In this document: positions 1 to 8,740 of the stretch, piece by piece | Numbering within the stretch: the first letter of the stretch is position 1 | Layout: each line of letters opens with the position of its first letter | Assembly: GCA_031556475.1 (NCBI GenBank) | Contig: JAVBSY010000004.1 | Span: 1-64,000 of the forward strand | Length of the DNA: 64,000 nt | Origin: Azoarcus sp031556475 | GTDB lineage: Bacteria; Pseudomonadota; Gammaproteobacteria; Burkholderiales; Rhodocyclaceae | Direction of reading: 5' to 3' | Notes under the pieces: generated by a model | Databases searched by the model: none | What the model was told of the DNA's origin: nothing | What the model saw: the letters and a program-made list of their open reading frames with translations, nothing else | Made by a program: the position numbers and the translations under genes

Positions 1-140
1 TCGACACATCGTAATGAACCTGCTTCGCCTGAACTCCTCGCGCAAGGGCAGCATCAAGACCAAGCGAATGCTGGCAGCCACATCTGACTCCTTTCGCGCC
101 GAGTTACTCGGATTTATGACATGAAGGTGCGATTGCCCTG
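1..140 (+). mobile_element. Right end of an ISAs1-type insertion sequence (partial, runs off the window)
   Basis: The first 140 bases read as the 3' end of an insertion sequence: the tail of a transposase, then a short non-coding end. Read on the minus strand the end begins CAGGGCAATCGCACC, and ISAs1-family terminal repeats as I know them begin CAGGG. Immediately beyond it (from about 141) a LysR coding sequence resumes, so the junction falls inside a host gene. The left end and the target duplication lie outside the window, so family assignment rests on the transposase tail. Confidence 0.7.
2..124 (+). CDS. ISAs1-family transposase, C-terminal 40 residues (partial)
   Basis: An open frame enters from the left edge and stops at 122-124. 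The tail contains RHIVMNLLR followed by KGSIKTKRMLAA. This matches the C-terminal signature of ISAs1/H-repeat DDE transposases (HIAxNLLR, then a basic KxKR motif). The rest of the gene is outside the window. I see no stop or frameshift in the visible part, so the element could be intact. Confidence 0.7.
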   Translation, partial: RHIVMNLLRLNSSRKGSIKTKRMLAATSDSFRAELLGFMT

Positions 141-568
141 AGGTCTACCCGCCGCTCAGTCGAGTATATGCTTACTTTGACTCCCGGATTTACGCGTTGA
201 AACATTCCAAGCAATTCCCACCACGGTCCAAAAGACTGCGGTAGCGATAATCTGAGCCGGCCTATGAGCTGTGAGTCATCAAGTAGTACAGTGCTTTCAA
301 ACTCATTGAGAATTTCAACGCCTGGACCAACCTGCGCGAGCAATCGCGCCCCTGCATCTGTCACCACACATCCGCGTGTTGTTCTATCAAACAGTTGCGT
401 CTTCAGATCCCGTTCAAGCTCTAACATCTTGCGGCTAACGGTGGGAAGAGGAATTCCAAGACTCTTGGCTGCCAATGTAAAACTGCCATTGTGGGCAGAT
501 GCAACGAAAATTCTAAGGGAATTGTAGTCAAGGTTGGATGCTCTCATTGGTGAGAGTCTCTCTCTCAT
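104..568 (-). pseudogene. LysR-family regulator truncated by an insertion sequence
   Basis: The 154-residue product keeps a normal LysR N-terminus. The winged helix-turn-helix spans about residues 14-70, with SFTLAAKSLGIPLPTVSRK as the recognition region, and the effector domain begins at about residue 100. The protein stops at about half the usual 300 residues. Its last native residues are ERRVDL, a conserved strand of LysR effector domains, after which the frame runs into the insertion sequence and ends. The gene is divergent from the secreted hydrolase at 807, the usual layout of a LysR regulator and its target. Without the effector domain it is probably non-functional. Two ATG starts (568 and 547) are possible. 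Confidence 0.85.
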
Positions 569-611
569 ATTTGTGCCTACTTATTGCGACCGTGGTTGGT
601 CATAATACCAC

Positions 612-626
612 CTTGCATGGTGCAAG
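612..626. promoter_or_regulatory. Candidate LysR operator (T-N11-A palindrome)
   Basis: CTTGCATGGTGCAAG is a perfect 6-bp inverted repeat around a 3-bp centre with T-N11-A spacing, the LysR-type consensus. It lies between the disrupted LysR gene and the divergent hydrolase gene, about 45 bp from the LysR start. This suggests the hydrolase was once controlled by this regulator. Binding is inferred. Confidence 0.5.
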
Positions 627-806
627 TTCTTGATATATAGAGCAACACGAACTGCGGGACCACGCTGGAAATCCAAAAAGGATGGGAGGGGGTCTCTCGT
701 TTTTGTTAGGGGATGGTCAGCAGGAGGCGCCGAGTGCATCAATATCATTGATCTGCCGAATAGAACTCAGAACATCACATTGTCGTGAAAAGGATAGTTA
801 ACAGTT

Positions 807-1805
807 ATGTGTAAAATTGCAGCTCAAATCCTCTGCAGCCTATCGCTGGCATTGTTACCCACTAGCATGGTCTTGGCCGCACCTGCACTGGAGGTGCTTG
901 GGAAAGACTATGTTTTCCCCAATAAGATTGCTGGTCTTCCAGAAAAGTTATCTGATTTTAGGGATTTGCAGATAAATTCTTTTAAAACCAATGATGGTGT
1001 AAAACTCACCTATTGGGAAGCAGGTTCTGGAAAGCCCTTGATTTTTATTCCGGGTGCCAGTGCCAATGGTGCCGAGTATATCAATGTGATGTATTTGCTT
1101 AGCAAGAATTATCACGTCTACGTGCTCGACCCACGCAATCATGGGCTGTCGCAAAAAGTTGACTATGGCATGAGAATTTCTCGCTTTGCCATGGACCTGA
1201 AAGAACTGAACACTCACCTTGATATAAAGTCTGCCGACTATTGCGGCTGGTCGATGGGGGCTTCTGTTCTTTGGAGCTATATCGATCTGTTTGGCACTGG
1301 CGGAATCAATAAGGTTGTTTTTATTGATGAACCCATTTCAATCTATTCCCATTCGGACTGGTCAGAGAAGGAACGACTTGATGCTGGTGGCATTACGTCT
1401 TCGGCAGAAGATTTTCTTTCTGGATTCACAGGCAGTACACCAATCACCAACCCTATTCTTATTAGGCTAATGGACCGTTTCAATGCAAAAGACTCACCTT
1501 ACTATGTGAACTCTGAAAGCTTTGCGAACGAATTCATAAAAACAGATTTTAAATATATTTCGCTGTTCATGTTTGATCATATTACGAATGATTGGCGTGA
1601 TGTTATTCGCTCCAAAATCAACGTTCCGACTGCAATTTTTACGGGGGAATACACCGATAACGTGCCGGGGCAGCGATGGATGAAGTCAGTCATTCCGGAC
1701 TCCAAGCTCTATATTTATAGCAAGGCAGAACAAGGCGATCATTTCCTTCATTTCAAAAACCCCATAAAGTTCACACAAGACCTTCGGGAATTTCTTGAGA
1801 AGTAA
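807..1805 (+). CDS. Secreted alpha/beta hydrolase
   Basis: A 332-residue protein with an N-terminal signal peptide (hydrophobic to about residue 24, ending VLAAP), so probably periplasmic or exported. The alpha/beta-hydrolase core is clear: an oxyanion-side HG-like segment IPGASANG, the strand YVLDPRNHG, the nucleophile elbow GWSMG with Ser149, and a late His312 in GDHFLHF. The substrate cannot be told from sequence. It stands alone, divergent from a LysR gene that an insertion sequence has destroyed. The coding sequence is visibly AT-richer than the operons to its right, which suggests it was acquired separately. Confidence 0.8.
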   Translation: MCKIAAQILCSLSLALLPTSMVLAAPALEVLGKDYVFPNKIAGLPEKLSDFRDLQINSFKTNDGVKLTYWEAGSGKPLIFIPGASANGAEYINVMYLLSKNYHVYVLDPRNHGLSQKVDYGMRISRFAMDLKELNTHLDIKSADYCGWSMGASVLWSYIDLFGTGGINKVVFIDEPISIYSHSDWSEKERLDAGGITSSAEDFLSGFTGSTPITNPILIRLMDRFNAKDSPYYVNSESFANEFIKTDFKYISLFMFDHITNDWRDVIRSKINVPTAIFTGEYTDNVPGQRWMKSVIPDSKLYIYSKAEQGDHFLHFKNPIKFTQDLREFLEK

Positions 1806-2032
1806 ACGGATTGAGGGCTGTTATAGCAACTGCCTTTAGTATCGCAAAATGAGCAAATAGCCCTTGGCTTTGCCCTGATCATTACCCACATCTATTCGTT
1901 GTGTCGCATGGTTAAAAAATATGTCGATGATGTAGTGTAAATGCTGAAAGCCACGCCCCAATACGTGGGAGCCTGACGGGCGAGAAAGCCGCCAAGTTTG
2001 GCAGTCCACAGTAACAACCTCTGTCAGCGTGG

Positions 2033-2494
2033 GTGGTGTTGAGGCTGGTTCCGGTACTCGCTTCATGTGGCATCCAATGCCTGCCTTCGTTCTGGGTAGA
2101 AGAGCGCGAGGTGGAGAAGGCCTATGCGCGAGCGGTCTTCAACGTGTTGTTCCATAACCGTGATGACCACCCGAAGAACTTCGCTTGGCGCCTCGGGCGG
2201 GATCGGCGCTGGCGGTTGGCCCCGGCCTTCGACCTGACCTTCAGCGAAGGCCCGATGGGCCAGCATCACATGGACGTCTGCGGCGAAGGCGATGCCGTGA
2301 TGCGAGGCCACCTGCTGCGCCTGGCCTCGGAGGGTGGCGTGCCACCGAAGGCAGCCGAGGCCATCATCGACCGGATGTTGGCGCAGGCGACGACCTTCAC
2401 CCAGCGCGCAGCGACGGTTCCGATTCGCCGGGCGACGGCGCGGCAGATGAATGCGGCGATCGACGCGTGCCGTCAGCGGCTCGCAAGCGCCTGA
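2033..2494 (+). pseudogene. HipA-like toxin kinase, C-terminal fragment
   Basis: From about 2098 the frame matches the C-terminal part of HipA-family Ser/Thr kinases: FNVLFHNRDDHPKNFAW (catalytic-loop type HxxDDHxKN) followed by WRLAPAFDLTFS (DFS/DLT magnesium-binding region). The N-terminal half of the kinase, about 250-300 residues, is missing, and the first 20 residues of the frame are unrelated sequence. No HipB-like antitoxin gene is next to it. I read it as a decayed toxin-antitoxin module. The 230 bp upstream (1806-2032) contains nothing I can identify. Confidence 0.7.
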
Positions 2495-2595
2495 GTCCTG
2501 CGCCACGCCTTGAGCACACGGTCTGTTGGTGGCTCTCCCCCCGCTTCCTGCTGTCCCAGTTCACGTAACTGCGCTACGTTCTAGCAGCGGCAGGC

Positions 2596-3909
2596 TCAGG
2601 CCTGCGGCTCGGAGACGACTTGGGCCATCTCCTGCCGGCCGTGCGTTCGGCCCAGCCAGAAGCTCAATGCCAGCCAGATCAGTGACAGCGGCACGCCGAT
2701 GACGGCGATCTGGCTGATGCCCAGTCCAAGCCCCATGAGGCCCGCATAGCTCCAGCTTCCAACCTGATCGCCTCCGCGATAGATCACCGTATCGATGAAG
2801 TTCTTTGCCTTGTAGCGATCTTCCCGCTTGCTGGACGTAAACAGGACTTCGCGTGCCGGGCGTGCCAGTGCAAAGTTGGCAACCCTGCGCGCAACCTGCG
2901 CCGCGACGAGTACGCCAACCATCGGGTACGCCGCAAGACTGGCAAAGCCGATAACGCTGACCAGCGGCAAGACGCACAGTGTCGGCAGAACGCCAAACCC
3001 GGTCATCAATCGTCCCGTGAGAAAAATCTGTATGAAAAGCGTGATCGCATTCACCCACAGATCGATATTGGCGAAGAACGCCGTCCGCGCTTCACGGTTG
3101 GGAAAATTTGCCTCGGCAATGCTGGCTTGTTGAAAGTACAGGAAGGTGGATGTGACCGAGTAGATCAAGACAAAACACGCGATGCCGAGCAGATAAGGGG
3201 ATCGGAAGGTGTGGGTCATTCCGGCGAGAATGCCGCCGCCCACGGGTTTGTCTGCATCGTCTTTGCGCTCCGACCCCAAAAATCTGCTGCTGGAGCGTGA
3301 CAGCCGGCCAGACGCGAGTACCGCCACCTCGATCAGCACGATGGAAATGACGATGAGCCCGATGCGCCCAATGTGCTCGACAAGGCCGCTCGTCAGGGCC
3401 GAGCCGATCAGACCACCAAGGCTCGCCCCGGCAGCAAGAAGACCAAAGAGCCGCTTTCCCTGGCCGCTGTCGAAAATGTCCTCGATGAATGACCAGAAGA
3501 CGGAGACGACGAACAGATTGAAAACCGACACCCAGATGAAGAAGGCCCGGCCAATCCAAACCTGATGCGCATCGGCGCTTGTCGCCAGAAGGATGGCGAA
3601 GACGATGAGATTCACCGCAAAGAACCGGTAGGAAATCGCGATGAAACGTGCTCTGGTGAAGCGCCGCACGGCATATCCAAACAGCGGGGTCACCAGCAGC
3701 ATGGCGAGCAAGGTGCCGGTGAACAACCAAGGCAGATTCTTTACGCCGCCGGCGACACCAAGTTCATCCCGGATGGGACGCAAAACATAGTAGGCCAGGA
3801 ACAACGCAACGATGTAGGCAAGCGACCAGGCAACCGCAGGCGCTTCTTCTGGCCGAATGCCAGTGATGCGCTGGATGATATTCGCCTCGGCATCTCCTTC
3901 CTCGCGCAT
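2596..3909 (-). CDS. MFS-type transporter related to NTP/NDP antiporters
   Basis: A 437-residue polytopic protein with about 12 hydrophobic segments. The N-terminus (PEEAPAVAWSLAYIVALFLAYYVLRPIRDELG) resembles the ADP/ATP translocase-like family of free-living bacteria, where YYxLRPxRDE is typical. It is the last gene of a five-gene minus-strand operon, starting 3 bp after the SDR stop codon. Free-living members are of unknown substrate, so nucleotide exchange should not be assumed. Confidence 0.75.
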   Translation of the reverse strand: MREEGDAEANIIQRITGIRPEEAPAVAWSLAYIVALFLAYYVLRPIRDELGVAGGVKNLPWLFTGTLLAMLLVTPLFGYAVRRFTRARFIAISYRFFAVNLIVFAILLATSADAHQVWIGRAFFIWVSVFNLFVVSVFWSFIEDIFDSGQGKRLFGLLAAGASLGGLIGSALTSGLVEHIGRIGLIVISIVLIEVAVLASGRLSRSSSRFLGSERKDDADKPVGGGILAGMTHTFRSPYLLGIACFVLIYSVTSTFLYFQQASIAEANFPNREARTAFFANIDLWVNAITLFIQIFLTGRLMTGFGVLPTLCVLPLVSVIGFASLAAYPMVGVLVAAQVARRVANFALARPAREVLFTSSKREDRYKAKNFIDTVIYRGGDQVGSWSYAGLMGLGLGISQIAVIGVPLSLIWLALSFWLGRTHGRQEMAQVVSEPQA

Positions 3910-3912
3910 GTC

Positions 3913-4797
3913 TCACACCAGCGGTGTTCCCGTTGCTCGTGCCAGTTCGCTGAGCAACTGGTCTTGAAACTGCGTATCGAGGACTGCGGGATGCGGCTCC
4001 AAACGCTGTTGATGGTGCCAATACCCGCCGCTGGTCAGTGCCTGCGGGTCGTTGCTGGTAGCAAGCCACTCCTGGGTGAGGTGCCCCAGCCGCAGATCAT
4101 CCGGTGCATTCGCGCCCCCCATCTTGGTAGGAACCCAGCCCGGATCGACCGCGTTGCTCAGAACATCGGGCCACAGCCGTGCCACGGCTGCGGCAAGGGT
4201 GGTGACGAACAGTTTGCTGTCCGAGTAGGAGCCTGTGGAAGTGCGGCCTGACCAATCCAGCCCGGCAAGACTTGCGCGCCCGCCTTTGTGCATGCTGCTG
4301 CTCAGGTAGATCAGGCGCCTGGGGCGCTGGATGAGCGCCGTGAGCAAATAGGGGGCGACAACGTTGACGGCAAGAACCTGTGAACCGGACATGGTGCCCG
4401 CGTTATGAATCACGGCGTCCATCTTGCCGATCTCATTGACCTGACGGGCGAGCGCCCGCGTTTGCTCGAAGTCCGAAAGATCGCCGATCGTCGCGATGGC
4501 GCCTTGGTTCACGAGATCCTTCACGGCAGACAGTCGAGCCTGAGATCGAACGTGAACGACGACATCGCATCCGCTGGCCAGCAGCGTCTTCGCCGCGGCA
4601 AGTCCCAGACCATCCGAGGAGCCGGTAATGAAGATGCGGGCTTTCCGATCCGCGTCTCGCGGAGTGCGGGCCATGGCGGCCTCCTGTCGATGATCCGAGG
4701 GAGTCTGCGCCATGGATGCTGTGGTGGGCACGAGAGATCCCGCAGCCAGGCCCAGACCGATTTCGACGCCTATGGTGAGGAGTTTTCGGCGATCCAT
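3913..4797 (-). CDS. Exported-looking short-chain dehydrogenase/reductase
   Basis: A 294-residue SDR preceded by a Tat-like leader (MDRRKLL then a hydrophobic stretch to an ASMAQ cleavage-like site). The Rossmann motif TGSSDGLG follows at about residue 58, with HNAG near residue 132, the serine in YLSSS, and the YSDSK active-site pair. A strong GGGAGGAG ribosome-binding site fixes the start. An NAD(P)-dependent SDR with a Tat leader is uncommon and agrees with the leader of the first operon gene. The substrate is not evident; an aldehyde or ketone reductase is likely from its neighbour, a zinc alcohol dehydrogenase. Confidence 0.8.
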   Translation of the reverse strand: MDRRKLLTIGVEIGLGLAAGSLVPTTASMAQTPSDHRQEAAMARTPRDADRKARIFITGSSDGLGLAAAKTLLASGCDVVVHVRSQARLSAVKDLVNQGAIATIGDLSDFEQTRALARQVNEIGKMDAVIHNAGTMSGSQVLAVNVVAPYLLTALIQRPRRLIYLSSSMHKGGRASLAGLDWSGRTSTGSYSDSKLFVTTLAAAVARLWPDVLSNAVDPGWVPTKMGGANAPDDLRLGHLTQEWLATSNDPQALTSGGYWHHQQRLEPHPAVLDTQFQDQLLSELARATGTPLV

Positions 4798-4812
4798 CGG
4801 TATCTCCTCCCG

Positions 4813-5862
4813 TCAATTGCCCAAGCTGGCACTGTCGATGACGAAGCGGTATTTCACATCGCCCTTGAGCATGCGTTCGTAGGCGGCGTTGATCTGATCG
4901 GCGCGGATCATCTCGATGTCCGCGACGATGCCGTGCTCAGCGCAGAAATCCAGCATCTCCTGAGTTTCGGGAATACCGCCGATCATCGAACCCGCCAGAC
5001 TGCGGCGCTTCGTGATCAGACCGAACACCCCGGGCGAGGGGTGCGGCGTGGCGGGCGCGCCCACCAGCGTCATCGTGCCGTCGCGCTTGAGCAATTTGAA
5101 AAATGGGTCCAGGTCGTGCGGCATGGCCACGGTGTTGAGAATGAAGTCGAGGCTCTTGGCATGCGCGGCCATCTCGCCGGCATTGCGCGAGACGACGACC
5201 TCATCCGCGCCCAGTGCCCTGGCCGCCTCGCGCTTGGACTCGGACGTGGTGAAGGCCACCACGTGCGCACCCATGGCATGGGCGAGCTTGATACCCATGT
5301 GGCCCAGGCCGCCGATCCCGACCACCCCCACCTTCTGACCCGGTCCCACCTTCCAGTGGCGCAGCGGCGAATACGTGGTGATGCCGGCGCACAGCAGCGG
5401 CGCCACGGCGGCCAACTGCGCCTCGGGATGGCGGATGCGCAGCACGTAACGCTCGTGCACGACGATCCGCTGGGAATAGCCTCCCAGCGTATGGCCGGGC
5501 GCGTCAGGCGTCGGGCCGTTGTAGGTGCCGACCATGTGATCGCAGTAATTTTCCAGCCCCGCGCCGCAGTCATCGCAGTCTTTGCAGCTATCGACGATGC
5601 AGCCGATGCCGACCAGATCGCCTGGCTTGAAGCCCGAGACGTGCGCGCCGACCGCGGAAACGCGGCCGACGATTTCATGCCCTGGCACGCAGGGATAGAG
5701 CGTGCCCGCCCATTCGGAGCGTACCTGGTGGATGTCAGAGTGGCACACACCGCAATAGGCGATTTCGATCTGCACGTCATGTGCACCCGGTGCGCGGCGA
5801 GTGATGTCCAGCGGTTCGAGGGGGCGGTCACCTGCATGGGCGCCATAGGCTTTTGTAGTCAT
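4813..5862 (-). CDS. Zinc-dependent NAD(P) alcohol dehydrogenase, YahK/CAD type
   Basis: A 349-residue medium-chain dehydrogenase. The catalytic zinc ligands are in CGVCHSDIHQ and GHEIVG, and the structural zinc cluster is CKDCDDCGAGLENYC. The NAD(P)-binding motif is GIGGLGHMG. Length and motifs fit the YahK/cinnamyl-alcohol dehydrogenase branch, which reduces many aldehydes with NADPH. An AGGAG site precedes the start. It sits mid-operon between the cyclophilin-like gene and the SDR with about 15-bp gaps, consistent with aldehyde detoxification. Confidence 0.9.
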   Translation of the reverse strand: MTTKAYGAHAGDRPLEPLDITRRAPGAHDVQIEIAYCGVCHSDIHQVRSEWAGTLYPCVPGHEIVGRVSAVGAHVSGFKPGDLVGIGCIVDSCKDCDDCGAGLENYCDHMVGTYNGPTPDAPGHTLGGYSQRIVVHERYVLRIRHPEAQLAAVAPLLCAGITTYSPLRHWKVGPGQKVGVVGIGGLGHMGIKLAHAMGAHVVAFTTSESKREAARALGADEVVVSRNAGEMAAHAKSLDFILNTVAMPHDLDPFFKLLKRDGTMTLVGAPATPHPSPGVFGLITKRRSLAGSMIGGIPETQEMLDFCAEHGIVADIEMIRADQINAAYERMLKGDVKYRFVIDSASLGN

Positions 5863-5877
5863 GATGAATGCTCCTGT

Positions 5878-6369
5878 TCAATCCTTGGAAAACACGATAC
5901 GTACATCACCCCGGCCGAGCGCCTGCGCCAAACCGGTGGGGTCGTTCACGCGACCGAGGCGCGTATACGTGTACATTGACTCGAACGTCAGATAGAACAC
6001 AACCAGGGTGTTCGATCCATACAGCATGAGATCGCCATCGCGGACCGTTCCGGGCCGGCTGGCGTTCGCGGGCAGGGCTTGGGACAGCTTGCCGTGCTTT
6101 TCGTTGCCGTTGAGTTCCGTCATGTCCAGTGTCAGCGGCAATTGCGCGGCGAACGCGCGAGCAGTGGCGCTGTCGGCCAGGGTCATGGCGAAGCGATGTT
6201 CGCCGACAGCCATCCACATGCGTCGATCCTCCGGTGTCACGGATGCCACGGCAGCGACAGCGGGCGCACCCGATGCCTGCTGCTCGTGAGCTTCACCGAT
6301 ACCAAGCGCCATCAGCCCAAGCAGCAGGCCCACTGCGCGCATGGCGCGGTGCACCGTCTCTGTCGTCAT
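5878..6369 (-). CDS. Secreted cyclophilin-like fold protein
   Basis: A 163-residue protein with a signal peptide to about residue 27 and a conserved domain typical of the bacterial cyclophilin-like family. That family shows LPLTLDMTELNGNEK, GDLMLYGSNTLVVFY and YTRLGRVNDPTGL in this order. It is known as a fold; no peptidyl-prolyl isomerase activity is established for it. AAGGAG lies upstream of the start. It is the second gene of the LysR-divergent operon. In other genomes this family often sits with aldo-keto or alcohol dehydrogenases, as here, so a redox-linked role is plausible but unproven. Confidence 0.8.
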   Translation of the reverse strand: MTTETVHRAMRAVGLLLGLMALGIGEAHEQQASGAPAVAAVASVTPEDRRMWMAVGEHRFAMTLADSATARAFAAQLPLTLDMTELNGNEKHGKLSQALPANASRPGTVRDGDLMLYGSNTLVVFYLTFESMYTYTRLGRVNDPTGLAQALGRGDVRIVFSKD

Positions 6370-6422
6370 CGTGTGGCTCCTTGCGCTTCATGGGTCTCAA
6401 AGCGTGGCTTCTTTCAGTCCTT

Positions 6423-7556
6423 TCATGCCGACAGATGCTCGGCGAAAAACGACGTGAGCTTGTCCCAGGGAATCAGGCTCACGCGGTCATACAGATCGAC
6501 GTGGTTGGCACCCTTGACCCAATGCAGTTCCTTGGGTTCTGCAGCGCGCTGGTAGGCGTCTTCGCTGAACTCCCGGGAGTGCGCCTGGTCGCCCACGACA
6601 AAGAGCAGCGGACGCGGCGAGATCGTCTCGATGTCGTTGAACGGATAGAAGTTCATGAACTTCACTTCGCCCGCGAGCGTGCGGTTCTGCGTCAGTTCCA
6701 GCGTCCGGCCTGCCGGAATAGCCATGCCTCGCTTCGTCCGGTAGAAGTCGTGGTACATCGCGGTCACGGGATCGGCATTCGCCGGCAGTTCGACCGGCAA
6801 GTAATTCTGGAAAATCTGCTTGCCAGTGGTGAATTCCTGGTAGCGCAGTTCAGCGGCTTGGGCCAGCTTTTCCTTTCGCTGCTGGCGCGTTTGCGACTTG
6901 CCATAGCCGTTGCGGGTCACGGCTCCCATGTCGTACATGCTCACGGTGGCGATGGCCTTCATGCGCGGGTCGATCTTGGCGGCGCTGATGATGAAGCCGC
7001 CACTGCCGCAGATGCCGATGCCGCCGATACGCGCCCGATCCACCCCTTCGTGCGCACCGAGGAAGTCCACCGCTGCGCTGAATGCATCCGAATACATGTC
7101 CGGCAGCACCGCGTTGCGTGCGGCACCTTCGCTTTCTCCCCAGAACGGCAGGTCGATCGATAGGGCGGCAAAGCCCTGTTCGGCCATCCTGGTGGCGTAC
7201 AGGTTTGCGCTCTGTTCCTTGACGGCCCCCATCGGGTGGCCGACGACGAGGGCGGGCAAGCGCGCGGCGGAACGCTCCTTCGGCATGAACAGATTGCCGA
7301 CGACCTGCATGCCGTACTGGTTCTTGAAGGCCACCTTCTGCACCGTCACCTTGTCGCTCATGTAGAAGTTGTCGGCACCCTCCGGCATGCCCGACGTCTT
7401 CCACGTGTCCGCCGCGAATGCTGAAGTCCCTGCGACGGAGAGGATGCCCAACGCGGCGACACTGACGCCAGCAGCCTTCACAAACTCACGGCGACCAACT
7501 GCCCCTGCGGCCAGGGCTTCCACGGTTTCATGGTCGGTAGTCGATTTCGTGTTCAT
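6423..7556 (-). CDS. Tat-exported alpha/beta hydrolase, dienelactone-hydrolase/YcjY-like
   Basis: A 377-residue hydrolase. I chose ATG 7556 because AAGGGAG lies just upstream; a longer frame to 7670 adds only unlikely sequence. A twin-arginine leader (RREFVKAAG then a hydrophobic segment to SAFAA) predicts export of the folded protein. The elbow reads GICGSGG, which places a cysteine rather than a serine at the nucleophile position, as in dienelactone hydrolases. The histidine is in GANHVDLYD. It is the first gene of the five-gene operon and is divergent from the LysR gene at 7770, its likely regulator. The substrate is unknown. Confidence 0.8.
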   Translation of the reverse strand: MNTKSTTDHETVEALAAGAVGRREFVKAAGVSVAALGILSVAGTSAFAADTWKTSGMPEGADNFYMSDKVTVQKVAFKNQYGMQVVGNLFMPKERSAARLPALVVGHPMGAVKEQSANLYATRMAEQGFAALSIDLPFWGESEGAARNAVLPDMYSDAFSAAVDFLGAHEGVDRARIGGIGICGSGGFIISAAKIDPRMKAIATVSMYDMGAVTRNGYGKSQTRQQRKEKLAQAAELRYQEFTTGKQIFQNYLPVELPANADPVTAMYHDFYRTKRGMAIPAGRTLELTQNRTLAGEVKFMNFYPFNDIETISPRPLLFVVGDQAHSREFSEDAYQRAAEPKELHWVKGANHVDLYDRVSLIPWDKLTSFFAEHLSA

Positions 7557-7724
7557 TACCGATACTCCCTTGAAGATCGAAACGGGTCGGTTGGAGAGCG
7601 CGAATCGGCGCTCGGTGCGCAGCGGCCATGCGCTGCCGGCATGCCCTGGCACGCCCCAAAAAAGCTGCACTGACTCGAGGGCGACGGTTTCTCGTCCTGA
7701 ATATTGACTGACGCGTGGGAATTT

Positions 7725-7741
7725 GATTAGTGGGTGTAATC
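7725..7741. promoter_or_regulatory. Candidate LysR operator between divergent genes
   Basis: GATTAGTGGGTGTAATC is a 5-bp inverted repeat with a 7-bp centre and T-N11-A spacing. It lies 29-45 bp before the LysR start at 7770 and about 170 bp from the hydrolase start at 7556. This is the normal place for a site used both for autorepression and for activation of the divergent operon. The binding protein is inferred from position. Confidence 0.5.
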
Positions 7742-7769
7742 TTCATGTTCTTGTGAGAAATTTTCAGGA

Positions 7770-8663
7770 ATGGCGCGAAAAAAGATCAACGATCTGCAGG
7801 CTTTCGTGGCCGTGGCGCGGGATCAGAGCTTCACCAAAGCCGCCGCCAGGCTGGGCATCACGCCGTCCGCCCTGAGTCATGCGATGAGAGTGCTCGAGGA
7901 GAGGCTCGGCGTGCGCTTGCTCGCGCGCACGACGCGCAACGTGGCGCCAACGGACGCCGGCGAGCGATTGCTGCGTTCGATCGCGCCCCTCTTCGATCAG
8001 ATCGCGGCTGAAGTCGAAGCGCTCGGAGAATTGCGGGAAAAGCCGGCGGGAACGATCCGCATAACCTGTACCGACGATTCAATCGAGCTGTACCTGAGAC
8101 CGATGCTGGTGGAATTCCTGAAGAATTACCCCGACATCACCTTGGAACTCTTCGTTGACTACGGATTTACCAATGTCGTCGAAGAGCGGTTTGACGCGGG
8201 GATACGGCTGGGCGAAGCAATCAGCAAAGACATGATCGCGGTGCGCATCAGCCCTGATTGGCGCTTGATAGTAGTAGGGGCTCCGGCTTATTTCGAGCGG
8301 TTTTCTCCTCCCGAGACACCTTATGAATTGACCAAACACACTTGTGTCAACATTCGGCATCGACCGTCCGGCACGATCTACGCGTGGGAATTCGAGAAGG
8401 ATGGCAAAGCCTTTACCGTCAAGGGCGAAGGCCAACTCGTGTTCAATAGCATCATGCACGTCCTCAATGCTGCTGTAGACGGAATCGGCCTCAGTTACGT
8501 CCCCGAAGAACTGGCTGCGCCTTATTTGGCCGACGGTCGGCTGAAACAAGTTCTGGCAGAGTGGTGCCCCTATTTCCAGGGCTTTCATCTGTACTACCCC
8601 AACAGACGGCAGGCTTCCCCTGCGTTCACGGCGTTCGTCGAAGCATTCAGGTATCGCGGCTAG
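7770..8663 (+). CDS. LysR-family transcriptional regulator
   Basis: A complete 297-residue LysR protein. The helix-turn-helix is at about residues 6-65 (SFTKAAARLGITPSALSHAM), followed by a linker and a periplasmic-binding-protein-like effector domain with the conserved RFDAGIRLGE segment. It is transcribed divergently from the hydrolase/dehydrogenase operon and has a palindromic T-N11-A site in between, so it most likely controls that operon. The inducer is unknown; an aldehyde or electrophile would fit the target genes. Confidence 0.9.
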   Translation: MARKKINDLQAFVAVARDQSFTKAAARLGITPSALSHAMRVLEERLGVRLLARTTRNVAPTDAGERLLRSIAPLFDQIAAEVEALGELREKPAGTIRITCTDDSIELYLRPMLVEFLKNYPDITLELFVDYGFTNVVEERFDAGIRLGEAISKDMIAVRISPDWRLIVVGAPAYFERFSPPETPYELTKHTCVNIRHRPSGTIYAWEFEKDGKAFTVKGEGQLVFNSIMHVLNAAVDGIGLSYVPEELAAPYLADGRLKQVLAEWCPYFQGFHLYYPNRRQASPAFTAFVEAFRYRG

Positions 8664-8740
8664 CGTTGTTGCCAGCGTATGCGGATGTTTCACCGTCAAC
8701 GCCTCGGACCAAATCATGGAGCATTGAGCACGGTGCGGTG

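Noticed and set aside
1836..2066. 76-codon minus-strand open frame between the hydrolase and the HipA fragment
   Set aside because: No good start site or recognisable domain; it may be a piece of an old mobile element but cannot be supported as a gene.
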